Assembly (NCBI GenBank): GCA_903854235.1
Contig: CAINVV010000180.1
Coordinates: 1 to 39,881, forward strand
Reading direction: 5' to 3'
Length of the DNA stretch: 39,881 nt
From: an uncultured Bacteroidia bacterium
GTDB taxonomy: Bacteria > Bacteroidota > Bacteroidia > Bacteroidales > Prolixibacteraceae
A program made the translations under genes and the position numbers. Positions within the stretch are counted from its first letter, which is position 1. Every line of letters starts with the position of its first letter. Of the stretch, positions 1-8,334 are shown piece by piece. Below the pieces are notes generated by a model. It was not told where the DNA came from, did no database searches, and was given only the letters and a program-made list of their open reading frames with translations.

Positions 1-694
1 GATAGATTCCCCTGTGAACGAGAATCTCCTTTAAATTGCTGAATCCGACCATTTCCGACCAGCTCATCGGGAGCTTGAACGACATATAGTCAAATATGTA
101 GTGGAATTTATTCTGTAGGTAGAAGATGGTGGCAGCTATGTATCCCAACAAGACCAGGAAGGTGACGGCTTGGTTTTTGATGACTGACATCAGGAAGAAG
201 GAGAATCCCATGATGAAGATCAGGGTTGGAATGCTAATCAGCAGAAAATAATAAATGTAAGGTAAGATGTTAAAGCGGGTATAGGGAGACGCCATGTTGA
301 AGATGGCCACCATACCCAGTGCAATGACATTTAGCATCACGAATACCCAGATATTTCCCAGTGTCTTGCCAATCACATAATCGGCATTGGTGATCGAGCG
401 CATATAAACCACCTCGGTAGTATCCAGTTTCTTGTCCTGCTTTAAAAATTCGGAAGCCAGGAAGACCGCGATCACGGCCTGCGCCATGTTGATAATGTAA
501 AGATTGGTAAACGGAACCAGGGAAGGAAGGGCGATCATGTCGCCATTCGGGAAACCTACTGCTGTCTGGGCGAAAAAATTGTAAAAGAATACAAAAACCA
601 GAGAAAGAATGGAAAAAATACGAAAGAACCAGCTTCTGAAGAGTGTCTTGGATTCGTATTTAGCTACGGCGATTATGTTGTGAATTGCTCTCAT
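1..694 (-). CDS. ABC-2 type transporter permease (3' end outside window)
   Basis: The first 231 residues are visible and the frame runs off the left edge. The start is the ATG at 692-694 (MRAIHNIIAVAKYESKT). A first hydrophobic segment follows at about residues 22-40. Further hydrophobic stretches alternate with short loops, which is the layout of ABC-2 (NatB/CcmB-like) permeases that each contribute about six helices. The gene begins 20 bases after the stop of the ATP-binding subunit, so the two are probably co-transcribed and form one exporter. The substrate cannot be read from the sequence. Confidence is high for the family and low for the cargo. Confidence 0.8.
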   Translation of the reverse strand, partial: MRAIHNIIAVAKYESKTLFRSWFFRIFSILSLVFVFFYNFFAQTAVGFPNGDMIALPSLVPFTNLYIINMAQAVIAVFLASEFLKQDKKLDTTEVVYMRSITNADYVIGKTLGNIWVFVMLNVIALGMVAIFNMASPYTRFNILPYIYYFLLISIPTLIFIMGFSFFLMSVIKNQAVTFLVLLGYIAATIFYLQNKFHYIFDYMSFKLPMSWSEMVGFSNLKEILVHRGIY

Positions 695-714
695 TGTCAG
701 TTATTTTAATATTA

Positions 715-1611
715 TCAAATCTCAATCCATTTCTGGTTGAGTTCATTTTCCATAAAATTAACGTAGGCATGTTCGAGATTGGGTTCAATCCTTTCGCCCA
801 GGTAACCATTGATCTCTTTGGCAACCACCTGCACTTCCCAGCCTGATTCGGAAGGAATTGAAGAGATGATCGGATATTTCTCCTGAATCTCAAAGTATTC
901 CGTTTCAGTGGCAGAAATTTTCCAGACATTTTCCTTGGCAAGATCAATCAAATGTTCCGGAGAACCTTTGTACGACAATACGCCCTTGTTCATCAGGGCC
1001 ATATCGGTACAGGTACTCGATATATCACCCACGATGTGGGTGGAAAGAATGATGACCACATCCTTGTCACTAACCCGGGTAAGCAGGTTCCTGAAACGGA
1101 TACGCTCTTCTGGGTCCAGACCAGTGGTAGGCTCATCGACAATGATCAGCTTTGGATCGCCTATCAGCGCCTGAGCGATACCCAATCTTCTTTTCATCCC
1201 GCCGGAGAGGTTGTTGGCAAAACGGTTACGTGCCTCGTACAAGCCTACCTCTTCCAACATTTTGTCGACCGTATCCTTCCTGATTTTTGAATTGGTCAGG
1301 CCGGCCAGGCGGGCAGCATAATCGAGAAATTCGTAGGTTTTGAGCTTGGTGAAGAACCGGAAGTCCTGCGGCAGGTAACCCAGCATCGACCGGATCTCCT
1401 TTCTGTCCTTCATCAGGTCCAACCCGTTGACAAGCACCTGCCCGGAGGAGGGTTTCATCAGGGTAACCAAAATTCTCATCAATGTTGATTTACCGGCACC
1501 GTTGGGCCCCAACAAACCAAACATGCCACTCTCGATGGTCATGTTAATGTCCTTAATGGCATGGTTGCCATTGGGATAGACTTTATTGAGTCCTTTGATC
1601 TCAATCTTCAT
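715..1611 (-). CDS. ABC transporter ATP-binding protein
   Basis: A 298-residue cytoplasmic ATPase that would power the permease encoded just downstream. It has Walker A (GPNGAGKST, about residues 35-43), the signature LSGGMKRR (about 135-142) and Walker B LIIVDEPTTGLDPEE (about 155-169), with the switch His in STHIV. About 80 residues beyond the nucleotide-binding core form an accessory tail, as is usual for exporters of the NatA/CcmA type. The ATG at 1609-1611 is the natural start. No clear promoter is visible upstream. The substrate is unknown. Confidence 0.9.
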   Translation of the reverse strand: MKIEIKGLNKVYPNGNHAIKDINMTIESGMFGLLGPNGAGKSTLMRILVTLMKPSSGQVLVNGLDLMKDRKEIRSMLGYLPQDFRFFTKLKTYEFLDYAARLAGLTNSKIRKDTVDKMLEEVGLYEARNRFANNLSGGMKRRLGIAQALIGDPKLIIVDEPTTGLDPEERIRFRNLLTRVSDKDVVIILSTHIVGDISSTCTDMALMNKGVLSYKGSPEHLIDLAKENVWKISATETEYFEIQEKYPIISSIPSESGWEVQVVAKEINGYLGERIEPNLEHAYVNFMENELNQKWIEI

Positions 1612-2007
1612 GAGCGATTTATCTTAAGTTTGTTCTTGTTAGCAGAGGGTTTTCTTCCACAATTACTGCACTTTGACTAGGATTCAGACAAATGGTTTAA
1701 CCCTGCTCAATATTATTTCGAACCTATATCCGGTCCCTGAGCGCAGCCGAAGAGTCGATTTTCGAAAAACACTGTCCACAGATTGTCTGGCCAGCAAAAA
1801 CAGCTATTGTAAAGGGTAGTATGGTGTATTTTAAGGGCCTGGCAATTAAATCGCGAACTGATTCTTTTGTGGGTAGATTTGTTCCCCCTTCAACCTTTGG
1901 GTTACGGATCATCCCTTTGTCATTTCAAATGGGATACAACTCCTTTTGACCCTTCGGCTATGCTCAGGGACCAGAACCGAAAATCGCAATTCGAAAATCT
2001 CAAAATT
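1612..2007. other. Intergenic region with no supported gene
   Basis: About 400 bases between the ABC ATPase start and the rplT terminator. The short open frames here have no convincing start or domain. The only structure I see is a pair of inverted copies of a 21-23 base motif (annotated separately). A promoter for the ABC genes must lie here, but no exact TAnnTTTG element is evident. Confidence 0.6.
1732..1972. repeat. Inverted pair of a REP-like motif (GGTCCCTGAGC..AGCCGAAG)
   Basis: The motif ggtccctgagcgcagccgaa occurs at 1732-1754 on the plus strand. Its near-exact reverse complement (ccttcggctatgctcaggga) occurs at 1950-1972, with one or two substitutions. The two arms are about 195 bases apart. 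The motif is itself partly self-complementary (CCCT...AGGG). It looks like a dispersed REP/MITE-type element. I have not counted copies elsewhere in the genome. Confidence 0.6.
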
Positions 2008-2039
2008 AAAAGAGGCCATCCTTTTGGGACAGCCTCTTT
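2008..2039 (-). terminator. Rho-independent terminator after rplT
   Basis: The perfect stem AAAGAGGC/GCCTCTTT lies at 2008-2016 and 2032-2039, with a loop of about 15 bases. It is 25 bases beyond the rplT stop. On the minus strand it is followed by a T-rich run, so it would end the thrS-infC-rpmI-rplT transcript. Confidence 0.75.
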
Positions 2040-2063
2040 CTATTTATCTCGCCTGATAATTAT

Positions 2064-2408
2064 TTATTTCACTTTCTGGACAATGGCGCTGAAAGCAGCG
2101 GGATTGTTCATGGCAAGGTCGGCAAGGACTTTGCGGTTTATTTCGATGTTGGCACCCTTCAACTTGCCCATAAACTGGGAGTAGGAGAGACCTTCTGCAC
2201 GAACAGCAGCATTGATACGTTGAATCCATAATCCACGGAACAACCTTTTTTTACTTTTTCTGTCACGGTACGCATACTGGAGACCTTTCTCCCATGTGTT
2301 TTTGGCAACCGTCCAGACCGTGCCCCTTGAACCAAAGTAACCTCTGGTTAGCGACAACACCTTTTTACGGCGGGCTCTTGACGCTACGTGATTGACTGAT
2401 CTTGGCAT
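2064..2408 (-). CDS. rplT: 50S ribosomal protein L20
   Basis: A 114-residue basic protein that binds 23S rRNA and is needed early in assembly of the large subunit. The N-terminus ([18 protein letters not shown]) and the block [10 protein letters not shown] (about residues 68-77) are family hallmarks, and the length is typical. It is the last gene of thrS-infC-rpmI-rplT, 96 bases after rpmI, and is followed by a hairpin terminator. I did not recognise an L20 autoregulatory mimic in the short gap before it. Confidence 0.97.
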   Translation of the reverse strand: MPRSVNHVASRARRKKVLSLTRGYFGSRGTVWTVAKNTWEKGLQYAYRDRKSKKRLFRGLWIQRINAAVRAEGLSYSQFMGKLKGANIEINRKVLADLAMNNPAAFSAIVQKVK

Positions 2409-2504
2409 TTTTACTAAATTTTAGGACAATGGCGATCCCGATAGTTCAGGATACTTGTGGGCACATTCCCCGGTTAAAAAAAATTGAATTTGTTAAAAGG
2501 AATC

Positions 2505-2702
2505 CTACTTCAACGCGAGCAGCCTTTTTACATGGGCTACGTCTACATCGGCTACCATTCCCCAATGGGTCAGGTTACGTTTGCGTTTGGTGCTTTTCTT
2601 GGTCAGAATGTGACTCTTGTAAGCGTGTTTCCTTTTGATGCTTCCACTTCCGGTCAGCTTGAAGCGTTTTTTTGCGCCGGAATTCGTTTTCATTTTAGGC
2701 AT
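2505..2702 (-). CDS. rpmI: 50S ribosomal protein L35
   Basis: A 65-residue, highly basic large-subunit protein. The sequence begins [20 protein letters not shown] and contains the L35 core ([20 protein letters not shown], about residues 23-42). Full family length. It sits 21 bases downstream of infC in the conserved infC-rpmI-rplT order. Confidence 0.97.
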   Translation of the reverse strand: MPKMKTNSGAKKRFKLTGSGSIKRKHAYKSHILTKKSTKRKRNLTHWGMVADVDVAHVKRLLALK

Positions 2703-2723
2703 CTCTGTCTAACTGTTTTTAAA

Positions 2724-3284
2724 TTACTTTTTCTTTTTTGGCGAGATAAATATGGTCATCCTTTTTCCTTCAAGCTTGGGAAGTTGTTCAACTTTTCCAA
2801 ACTCTTCCAGATCGTTGGCAAAACGAAGCAATAGAATTTCGCCTTGCTCATTATAGAGTATCGAACGTCCCTTGAAAAACACGTAGGCTTTCACCTTCGC
2901 TCCATCCTGCAGGAACTTTTCGGCATGTTTTAATTTAAAATTGTAATCGTGTTCGTCGGTATTCGGACCGAAACGGATCTCCTTGACAATGATCTTGACT
3001 GCCTTGGCCTTCAGTTCCTTCTGCTTTTTCTTTTGTGCATAGACGAACTTCTGGTAATCCACAATCCGGCAAACGGGCGGTTCTGCATTGGGGGATATTT
3101 CCACCAAATCCAGTTCCATTTCATCGGCCTTCCGAAGAGCATCCTGGATTCTGTAAACACCTTGTGGCTCAACATTGTCGCCAACCAGCCTTACTTCCGG
3201 AACGCGAATCTGGTGATTGATCCGAAACAATGATTTCTCTTCCTCTTTTGGAGCTCTTGGCCCCTTGGTCCTGATAACTGCTAT
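2724..3284 (-). CDS. infC: Translation initiation factor IF-3, with a non-canonical AUA start
   Basis: IF-3 binds the 30S subunit and checks the start codon and initiator tRNA. The N-domain contains [16 protein letters not shown], a linker of [10 protein letters not shown] type follows, and the C-domain begins with [20 protein letters not shown] place the start at ATA (3282-3284), giving 186 residues (first translated codons A-V-I-R-T-K). A consensus AGGAGG (3293-3298) lies exactly 8 bases upstream, an in-frame TAG lies just behind it, and no ATG or GTG exists in frame. The only alternative is TTG at 3228-3230, which would give 168 residues. A rare start codon is the known autoregulatory device of infC in enterobacteria (AUU). 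AUA here would serve the same purpose by inference. It follows thrS by 32 bases. Confidence 0.93.
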   Translation of the reverse strand: MAVIRTKGPRAPKEEEKSLFRINHQIRVPEVRLVGDNVEPQGVYRIQDALRKADEMELDLVEISPNAEPPVCRIVDYQKFVYAQKKKQKELKAKAVKIIVKEIRFGPNTDEHDYNFKLKHAEKFLQDGAKVKAYVFFKGRSILYNEQGEILLLRFANDLEEFGKVEQLPKLEGKRMTIFISPKKKK

Positions 3285-3298
3285 GGCTTTATCCTCCT
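3285..3298 (-). promoter_or_regulatory. Strong Shine-Dalgarno that decides the infC start
   Basis: AGGAGG on the minus strand at 3298-3293 is followed by an 8-base spacer and then ATA. Perfect Shine-Dalgarno sites are uncommon in Bacteroidota, so this one argues strongly that translation begins at the AUA codon and not at the downstream TTG. Confidence 0.75.
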
Positions 3299-3316
3299 AT
3301 TTTTAGTTAATACCGA

Positions 3317-5266
3317 CTATTTGTACAATTCTGCAAGAATCGATCCTACCTCTTTCAGGATCATCTCTTTAAATTCGATCATGGAAACAACCCCCTGATC
3401 GCCTTCACCCTGACGACGAACGGCTACGCTCTCCGTTTCACTCTCTTTCTCGCCAACGATGAGCAGATAAGGGATCCGTTTCATCTCGTTGTCACGGATT
3501 TTCCTGCCTATCTTTTCGTTACGCTCGTCAACGACGGTGCGAATATCGGAATTATTTAGATATTCTGAAACTTTTTGCGCATAATCGTTGTACTTTTCAC
3601 TGATCGGCAACACAACCACCTGCTCGGGTGTAAGCCAAATGGGGAATTTCCCTGCGGTGTGTTCGATCAATACCGCGCAGAAGCGCTCCATCGATCCGAA
3701 GGGCGCGCGGTGAATCATCACCGGACGGTGGCGTTTGTCGTCTGCCCCGATGTACTCCAGGTCAAACCGTTCGGGCAGGTTGTAGTCGACCTGAATGGTT
3801 CCCAGCTGCCAGCTTCTGCCGATGGCATCCTTCACCATGAAATCCAGCTTTGGTCCGTAGAATGCGGCTTCGCCCAGCTCTGTCACGGTATTCAAACCCT
3901 TCTCGGCACAGGCTTCGATGATCGACCTTTCGGCTTTTTCCCAGTTTTCGTCCGATCCAATGTATTTCTCCGTGTTGGCAGGATCCCTGAGGGAGATCTG
4001 TGCCGTATAATTCTCGAAATTCAAAGCCTTGAAGATGATGAACACGATGTCAATCACTTTCAAAAACTCCTCTTTCAACTGATCTGGTCTGCAAAAAATG
4101 TGGGCATCGTCCTGCGTAAATCCGCGAACGCGGGTCAAACCATGAAGTTCACCACTCTGTTCATAACGGTAAACGGTCCCGAATTCCGCAAATCTAACGG
4201 GAAGGTCCTTGTAGGAACGCGGTTTGAATTTGAAAATTTCACAGTGATGCGGACAGTTCATCGGTTTCAGCATGTACTCTTCCCCTTCTGTAGGGGTATG
4301 AATGACCTGAAACGAATCTTTCCCATATTTCTGGAAATGGCCTGATTTCTTGTACAGCCTGACATCTCCAATATGCGGCGTGATGACCTGCTCGTATCCG
4401 AATTTCTTTTGCACTGTCCGCAGGAATTTCTCCAGCTGGTCGCGCAACAAGGTACCCTTTGGCAACCAAATAGGCAACCCCTGACCAACTTCCTGGGAAA
4501 TCATGAAGAGTTCCATCTCCTTGCCAATCTTGCGGTGATCTCGTTTCTTTGCCTCTTCCATCAGCACGATGTACTCTTCAAGCAGCTTTTGCTTGGGGAA
4601 GGTGATGCCGTAAACACGGGTCAGCATTTTATTTTTTTCGCTTCCGCGCCAGTAGGCACCCGCGATATTGGTCAGTTTTAACGCCTTGATGTAGCCGGTA
4701 TTGGGAAGGTGAGGTCCGCGGCAAAGGTCTGTGAAGTTTCCTTGCTGGTACAAGGTGATCGTTCCGTCCGTCAGTTCAGAGATCAGCTCTACTTTGTAGG
4801 GATCGCCTTTTGCCGTGAACAATTCGAGTGCATCGCTTTTGGATATTTCGGACCTGACGATGTTGGATTTGGTACGGGCAAGATCCATCATCTTCTTCTC
4901 AATCTCCATCAGGTCTTTTTCGACCAAAGTCTGACCTTCGGGCAGATCGATGTCGTAGTAAAATCCATTGTCGATGGAAGGACCAATGCCGAATTTCGTA
5001 CCAGGAAGATAGGCTTCGATGGCTTCCGCCATGATGTGGGCAGAGGAGTGCCAGAAAGTATCGCGACCCTCCTTGTCTTCCCAGGTAAACAATTTGATGG
5101 AGGCATCCGACTGGATCGGGCGCATCAGGTCACGAACTTCTCCGTTGACGGAAATGGAAAGCACCTCTTTGGCCAGGTTTCTGCTGATTGCCTCGGCAAT
5201 CTCCATTCCATTGACTCCAGCATCAAACTCTCTGACAGAATTATCGGGTAGCGTTATCTTAATCAT
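3317..5266 (-). CDS. thrS: Threonyl-tRNA synthetase
   Basis: A 649-residue class II synthetase that charges tRNA-Thr. Domains in order: TGS (about 1-62); the editing/SAD domain with HSSAH (His73, His77) and the second metal motif around CRGPH; the class II core with the zinc ligand Cys338 in MNCPHHC and its partner histidine in [10 protein letters not shown]; and the C-terminal anticodon-binding domain (about 545-645). Length and all motifs are normal, so editing and catalysis should both be intact. The gene heads the operon and has a well-formed promoter immediately upstream. I saw no T-box leader, which fits the very short 5' untranslated region. Confidence 0.97.
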   Translation of the reverse strand: MIKITLPDNSVREFDAGVNGMEIAEAISRNLAKEVLSISVNGEVRDLMRPIQSDASIKLFTWEDKEGRDTFWHSSAHIMAEAIEAYLPGTKFGIGPSIDNGFYYDIDLPEGQTLVEKDLMEIEKKMMDLARTKSNIVRSEISKSDALELFTAKGDPYKVELISELTDGTITLYQQGNFTDLCRGPHLPNTGYIKALKLTNIAGAYWRGSEKNKMLTRVYGITFPKQKLLEEYIVLMEEAKKRDHRKIGKEMELFMISQEVGQGLPIWLPKGTLLRDQLEKFLRTVQKKFGYEQVITPHIGDVRLYKKSGHFQKYGKDSFQVIHTPTEGEEYMLKPMNCPHHCEIFKFKPRSYKDLPVRFAEFGTVYRYEQSGELHGLTRVRGFTQDDAHIFCRPDQLKEEFLKVIDIVFIIFKALNFENYTAQISLRDPANTEKYIGSDENWEKAERSIIEACAEKGLNTVTELGEAAFYGPKLDFMVKDAIGRSWQLGTIQVDYNLPERFDLEYIGADDKRHRPVMIHRAPFGSMERFCAVLIEHTAGKFPIWLTPEQVVVLPISEKYNDYAQKVSEYLNNSDIRTVVDERNEKIGRKIRDNEMKRIPYLLIVGEKESETESVAVRRQGEGDQGVVSMIEFKEMILKEVGSILAELYK

Positions 5267-5287
5267 GCTCTATTTTTTATGAAGGTG

Positions 5288-5319
5288 CAAAATTAACGAA
5301 CTTCCGCCGTTTCATCAAA
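5288..5319 (-). promoter_or_regulatory. Bacteroidota-type promoter of the thrS operon
   Basis: On the minus strand, TTTG (5319-5316), a 20-base spacer, then TAATTTTG (5295-5288) exactly match the Bacteroidota sigma-ABfr consensus TTTG-N17-22-TAnnTTTG. Transcription would start near 5281, leaving about 15 untranslated bases before the thrS ATG. Confidence 0.75.
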
Positions 5320-5700
5320 TCTATTTTGATCTTTGTGCAGGAAAGATTTTCCAACCATCATTTTTTTTATTCCTTACCAGGAAACCGCTCTGTTCAGCAG
5401 GGATTATTTCCTATTTTTGGGTACGGTTTTAGACGGATTGGTACAATGGTTAATTGGTTTTTCAGGAAGCTGTAAAGACTCCTTTTTTGCCACAAAGACA
5501 CAAATTTACGAAGGTATCACAAAGGGAAAAGGATTGATTTTATCAGTCTTAAACCAAGTAAATATTGGAATCAATTCTGGTGGATCCGCTTTGTGAATTC
5601 TTTGTGCCTTAGTGACTTCGTGGCTTCGTTTTAGTTCCATTAAAATCGGATGATCTTATCGTAAATTTTTTTGAATATATATCATCTTATACTCTTTATC
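5320..5700. other. Intergenic region with no supported gene
   Basis: About 380 bases between the divergent thrS and dipeptidyl-peptidase genes. A frame at 5333-5596 has no credible start, domain or ribosome site and overlaps a repeat, so I do not call it. The notable content is the inverted repeat pair at 5489-5630. Confidence 0.6.
5489..5630. repeat. Inverted pair of GCCACAAAG-type intergenic repeat
   Basis: The left arm, 5489-5527, begins gccacaaagacacaaat and ends cacaaaggg. The right arm, 5588-5630, reads ctttgtgaattctttgtgcc ... cgtggc. Its reverse complement (gccacgaagtcactaaggca, then caaag) matches the left arm imperfectly. The arms enclose about 60 bases. This wording (cacaaag/ttcgtggc) recurs in intergenic DNA of many Bacteroidota. 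I read it as a non-autonomous palindromic element, origin unknown. Confidence 0.55.
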
Positions 5701-7893
5701 ATGCTAAAAAAATATTCCTTGTTTTTTCTGATCTGGCTGGTTGCTCTTGGACTACGTGCCCAGCAACTGACCCTTGAAGATGTAGTCATCAAAAGGAGCT
5801 ATGGCCAAAAAGCAGTTTATGGACTGGCCTCACTCAACGACGGACTCAATTACACCACCCTCGAAAATTCGGGGAAGGAGCTGGTCAAATACAGTTACAA
5901 GACCGGGGCCAAGGTGGCCACCCTGTTGGATATCTCCGCCTTGAAAAATGACTCCCTGAAGGCGGTGTCGGATTACCAGTTTAGCAGCGACGAAAGCAAG
6001 GTGTTGCTGATGACAGACCGTAAACCCATTTACAGAAGGTCTTTCACGGCCAACTATTTCATTTACAACTTTGTCACAAAGGAACTGACGAAATTGTCGA
6101 ATGGCGGAGCACAGCAGCTGGCTACTTTTTCACCAGATGGAGAGCGGATCGCTTTCGTACGCAATAACAACCTTTTCGTGAAGAGCCTACGGTTTGGTAC
6201 TGAACGGCAGATTACCGACGACGGCCAGTTCAACAAAATCATCAACGGAGCACCTGACTGGGTCTACGAAGAGGAATTTGAATTCAACAGGGGATTTGAA
6301 TGGTCGCCCGACAGCAAACAGCTCGCCTACATGAAATTCAACGAAGAGCAGGTACCCATCTACAAAATGCCCATCTACAGGGGAATGAAACCCGAGCACA
6401 ACGAAAACAAACTCTATCCGGGAGAGTACAGCTTCAAATATCCTAAGGCGGGAGAGAAGAACTCTATCGTGCAGATCTGGGTATATGACATCAAAAGCAG
6501 CCACAACATCCAGATGGAAACGGGAAAAGAGACAGACAATTACCTGCCGAAGATCTCCTGGACCAACAGCGGCAACGATTTGGGCATCTTCAGGATGAAC
6601 CGTTTGCAGAACAAGCTTGAACTATTGCTTGCCAATCCAAATACCGGTGACTCCAGGTTGATTTATACCGAAAAGAACAGCAGGTACCTCGAAACCGATT
6701 TTCTGGACAATTTTCAGTTTCTGGAAGACAACAAGAATTTTGTGGTTCTAAGTGAGCAAAACGGGTTCAAGCATCTTTACCTCTACAATCTGAATGGCAT
6801 TAAAGTGATGCAGCTGACAGAGGGAAACTTCGATGTGATCAAATTCTACGGATACGACCCGATTAAGAAATTTTTCTATTACCTGGCTGCTGCCGTTTCT
6901 CCCATGCAGCGCGAAGTATATGGAGTTTCACTCGACAAGAAGAAAAAAGTGGTCCTCTCCACGCAAGCAGGTACCAACAATGTCGATTTCAGCAAAGGAT
7001 ACAAGTACTATGTTAACACTTATTCCAGTATCACGACTCCTAACCTGGTAACACTACACGAAATTTCGGGCAAACAAATCAGGGTACTGGAAGATAATTC
7101 GGCACTGAAGGAGAAACTTTCCAGGATGCAGCTTCCCCAGAAGGAGTTCTTTAAATTTAAAACCTCCGAAGGAATTGAGTTGAATGGCTGGATGATCAAA
7201 CCAGTTCCTTTTCATCCTGAAAACAAATATCCGGTCCTGATGACTCAATACAGTGGTCCGAATTCGCAGCAGGTGCTGGATCTCTTTTCCGTGAGCTGGG
7301 ATACCTACCTGGCCCAACAGGGTTATTTGGTGGTATGTGTCGATCCGCGTGGTACCGGTGCAAGGGGAGAGGAGTTCCGGAAATGTACCTATGGTCAACT
7401 CGGAAATCTTGAATCGACCGACCAGGTTGAAACAGCGCGTTATATGTCTCAGCAATCCTATGTGGATGGCAAGAAAATTGCCATCTGGGGCTGGAGTTAT
7501 GGAGGGTTCATTTCTGCAATGACCCTGTGTAAGGGGGGAGACCTGATTCACGCAGCCATCTCGGTAGCACCTGTGATCAGCCACTATTTTTATGATTCAG
7601 TCTATACCGAACGGTACATGGGTATGCCCAGCCAGAATCCGGAAGGATACGATCAAAATTCGCCCATTGCCCTGGTAAAGGGAATTAAAGGAAAACTATT
7701 GCTAGTGGCAGGAACTGCCGATGACAATGTTCACTACCAGAACACCATCGAATTTGCCGAAGCGCTGGTGCAGGCCGGGGTTCAGTTCCGGATGATGTCC
7801 TACAACAACCGCAACCACGGCATCAGGGGAGGAAACACTACCATGCATTTGTATACGATGTTTGATGAGTTTCTCAAAGAGAACTTGAAGTAG
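5701..7893 (+). CDS. Dipeptidyl-peptidase IV-like S9 serine peptidase
   Basis: A secreted or periplasmic peptidase of family S9B that removes N-terminal dipeptides, typically after proline. The ATG at 5701 gives 730 residues and a good signal peptide (MLKKYSLFFLIWLVALGLRA), so I prefer it to a TTG 30 bases upstream. The beta-propeller (DPPIV N-terminal domain, about 100-450) contains DWVYEEEF, which carries the paired glutamates that anchor the substrate N-terminus in DPP4. The alpha/beta-hydrolase domain has Ser599 in GWSYGG, Asp675 in GTADDNVH and His706 in NHGIRG. The catalytic triad is complete. The gene is monocistronic. Confidence 0.92.
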   Translation: MLKKYSLFFLIWLVALGLRAQQLTLEDVVIKRSYGQKAVYGLASLNDGLNYTTLENSGKELVKYSYKTGAKVATLLDISALKNDSLKAVSDYQFSSDESKVLLMTDRKPIYRRSFTANYFIYNFVTKELTKLSNGGAQQLATFSPDGERIAFVRNNNLFVKSLRFGTERQITDDGQFNKIINGAPDWVYEEEFEFNRGFEWSPDSKQLAYMKFNEEQVPIYKMPIYRGMKPEHNENKLYPGEYSFKYPKAGEKNSIVQIWVYDIKSSHNIQMETGKETDNYLPKISWTNSGNDLGIFRMNRLQNKLELLLANPNTGDSRLIYTEKNSRYLETDFLDNFQFLEDNKNFVVLSEQNGFKHLYLYNLNGIKVMQLTEGNFDVIKFYGYDPIKKFFYYLAAAVSPMQREVYGVSLDKKKKVVLSTQAGTNNVDFSKGYKYYVNTYSSITTPNLVTLHEISGKQIRVLEDNSALKEKLSRMQLPQKEFFKFKTSEGIELNGWMIKPVPFHPENKYPVLMTQYSGPNSQQVLDLFSVSWDTYLAQQGYLVVCVDPRGTGARGEEFRKCTYGQLGNLESTDQVETARYMSQQSYVDGKKIAIWGWSYGGFISAMTLCKGGDLIHAAISVAPVISHYFYDSVYTERYMGMPSQNPEGYDQNSPIALVKGIKGKLLLVAGTADDNVHYQNTIEFAEALVQAGVQFRMMSYNNRNHGIRGGNTTMHLYTMFDEFLKENLK

Positions 7894-8050
7894 ACATGAG
7901 ATATAAGACATGAGATATAAGACATAAGATATAAGACTAAGACATGAGATTTTGGAAAGCAGATTATATCTTGCTGACATTAAGCAACATTAAAAATCTA
8001 TTTCTGTCATCTGTCGTCTCTTATCTCTTATGTCTTAAATCTTATATCTT
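7893..8050. repeat. Tandem 14-mer (gacatgagatataa) with an inverted counterpart
   Basis: Three contiguous 14-base units (gacatgagatataa twice, then gacataagatataa) run from 7893 to 7934, followed by a degenerate partial copy to 7950. About 65 bases further on, 8016-8050 holds the same wording in reverse complement (tctcttatgtcttaaatctt then atatctt). Transcribed, the arms could fold into a long imperfect hairpin between the peptidase stop and the tRNA promoter. The units are too short and lack spacers, so this is not a CRISPR. Confidence 0.7.
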
Positions 8051-8054
8051 TTCT

Positions 8055-8084
8055 TTTGTTTTCTAAATGAAAAGTATATATTTG
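8055..8084 (+). promoter_or_regulatory. Promoter of tRNA-Leu
   Basis: TTTG (8055-8058), an 18-base spacer and TATATTTG (8077-8084) fit the Bacteroidota consensus exactly. The predicted start near 8091 leaves about 7 bases before the mature tRNA. Confidence 0.75.
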
Positions 8085-8097
8085 CACCTCCTTTCAC

Positions 8098-8181
8098 GCC
8101 CAGATGGTGAAATTGGTAGACACGCTAGTTTCAGGGACTAGTGAGCGCAAGCTTGTGCAAGTTCGAGTCTTGTTCTGGGCA
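8098..8181 (+). tRNA. tRNA-Leu (anticodon CAG)
   Basis: The acceptor strands GCCCAGA (8098-8104) and TCTGGGC (8174-8180) pair perfectly, with discriminator A at 8181. The anticodon stem CTAGT/ACTAG encloses loop TTCAGGG, which gives anticodon CAG and decodes CUG. A long variable arm (about TGAGCGCAAGCTTGTGCA) and the T-loop GTTCGAGTC are present, as expected for a class II leucine tRNA. The CCA end is not encoded. Confidence 0.95.
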
Positions 8182-8188
8182 CAAAAAA

Positions 8189-8229
8189 CAAAAAAGCGAC
8201 CAAATCAGATGATTTAGTCGCTTTTTTGT
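8189..8229 (+). terminator. Terminator after tRNA-Leu
   Basis: The stem AAAAAGCGAC(C)AAATCA / GATTTAGTCGCTTTTTT has a tiny loop and a T run. It begins about 8 bases past the tRNA. It is A-rich on the left and T-rich on the right, so it could work in both directions. Confidence 0.85.
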
Positions 8230-8290
8230 TTTAGGATATCTGATCTACAGGTGGATAGGTGTTTTAAAAAATCCTGGTTGTGTCGATTAT

Positions 8291-8319
8291 GGTGGATAAA
8301 ACAGACCATTTTATCCACC
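8291..8319 (-). terminator. Hairpin downstream of the rhamnosidase gene
   Basis: A perfect 11-bp stem, GGTGGATAAAA (8291-8301) with TTTTATCCACC (8309-8319), has a 7-base loop. It lies 15 bases beyond the rhamnosidase stop. No T run follows on the minus strand, so termination efficiency is uncertain; it may act mainly as a 3' stabiliser. Confidence 0.5.
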
Positions 8320-8334
8320 AGTCACGGACCAACC

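Noticed and set aside
2409-2504. Ribosomal-protein leader or attenuator between rpmI and rplT
   Set aside because: I could find only very short stems and no recognised L20 leader fold.
3575-4345. A 256-codon plus-strand open frame
   Set aside because: It is antisense to thrS and is explained by codon bias of that gene.
5267-5340. T-box or other leader upstream of thrS
   Set aside because: The predicted promoter leaves only about 15 untranslated bases, too short for a riboswitch.
7893-7950. Possible CRISPR array
   Set aside because: The repeats are 14 bases, directly adjacent and without spacers, and no cas genes are present.
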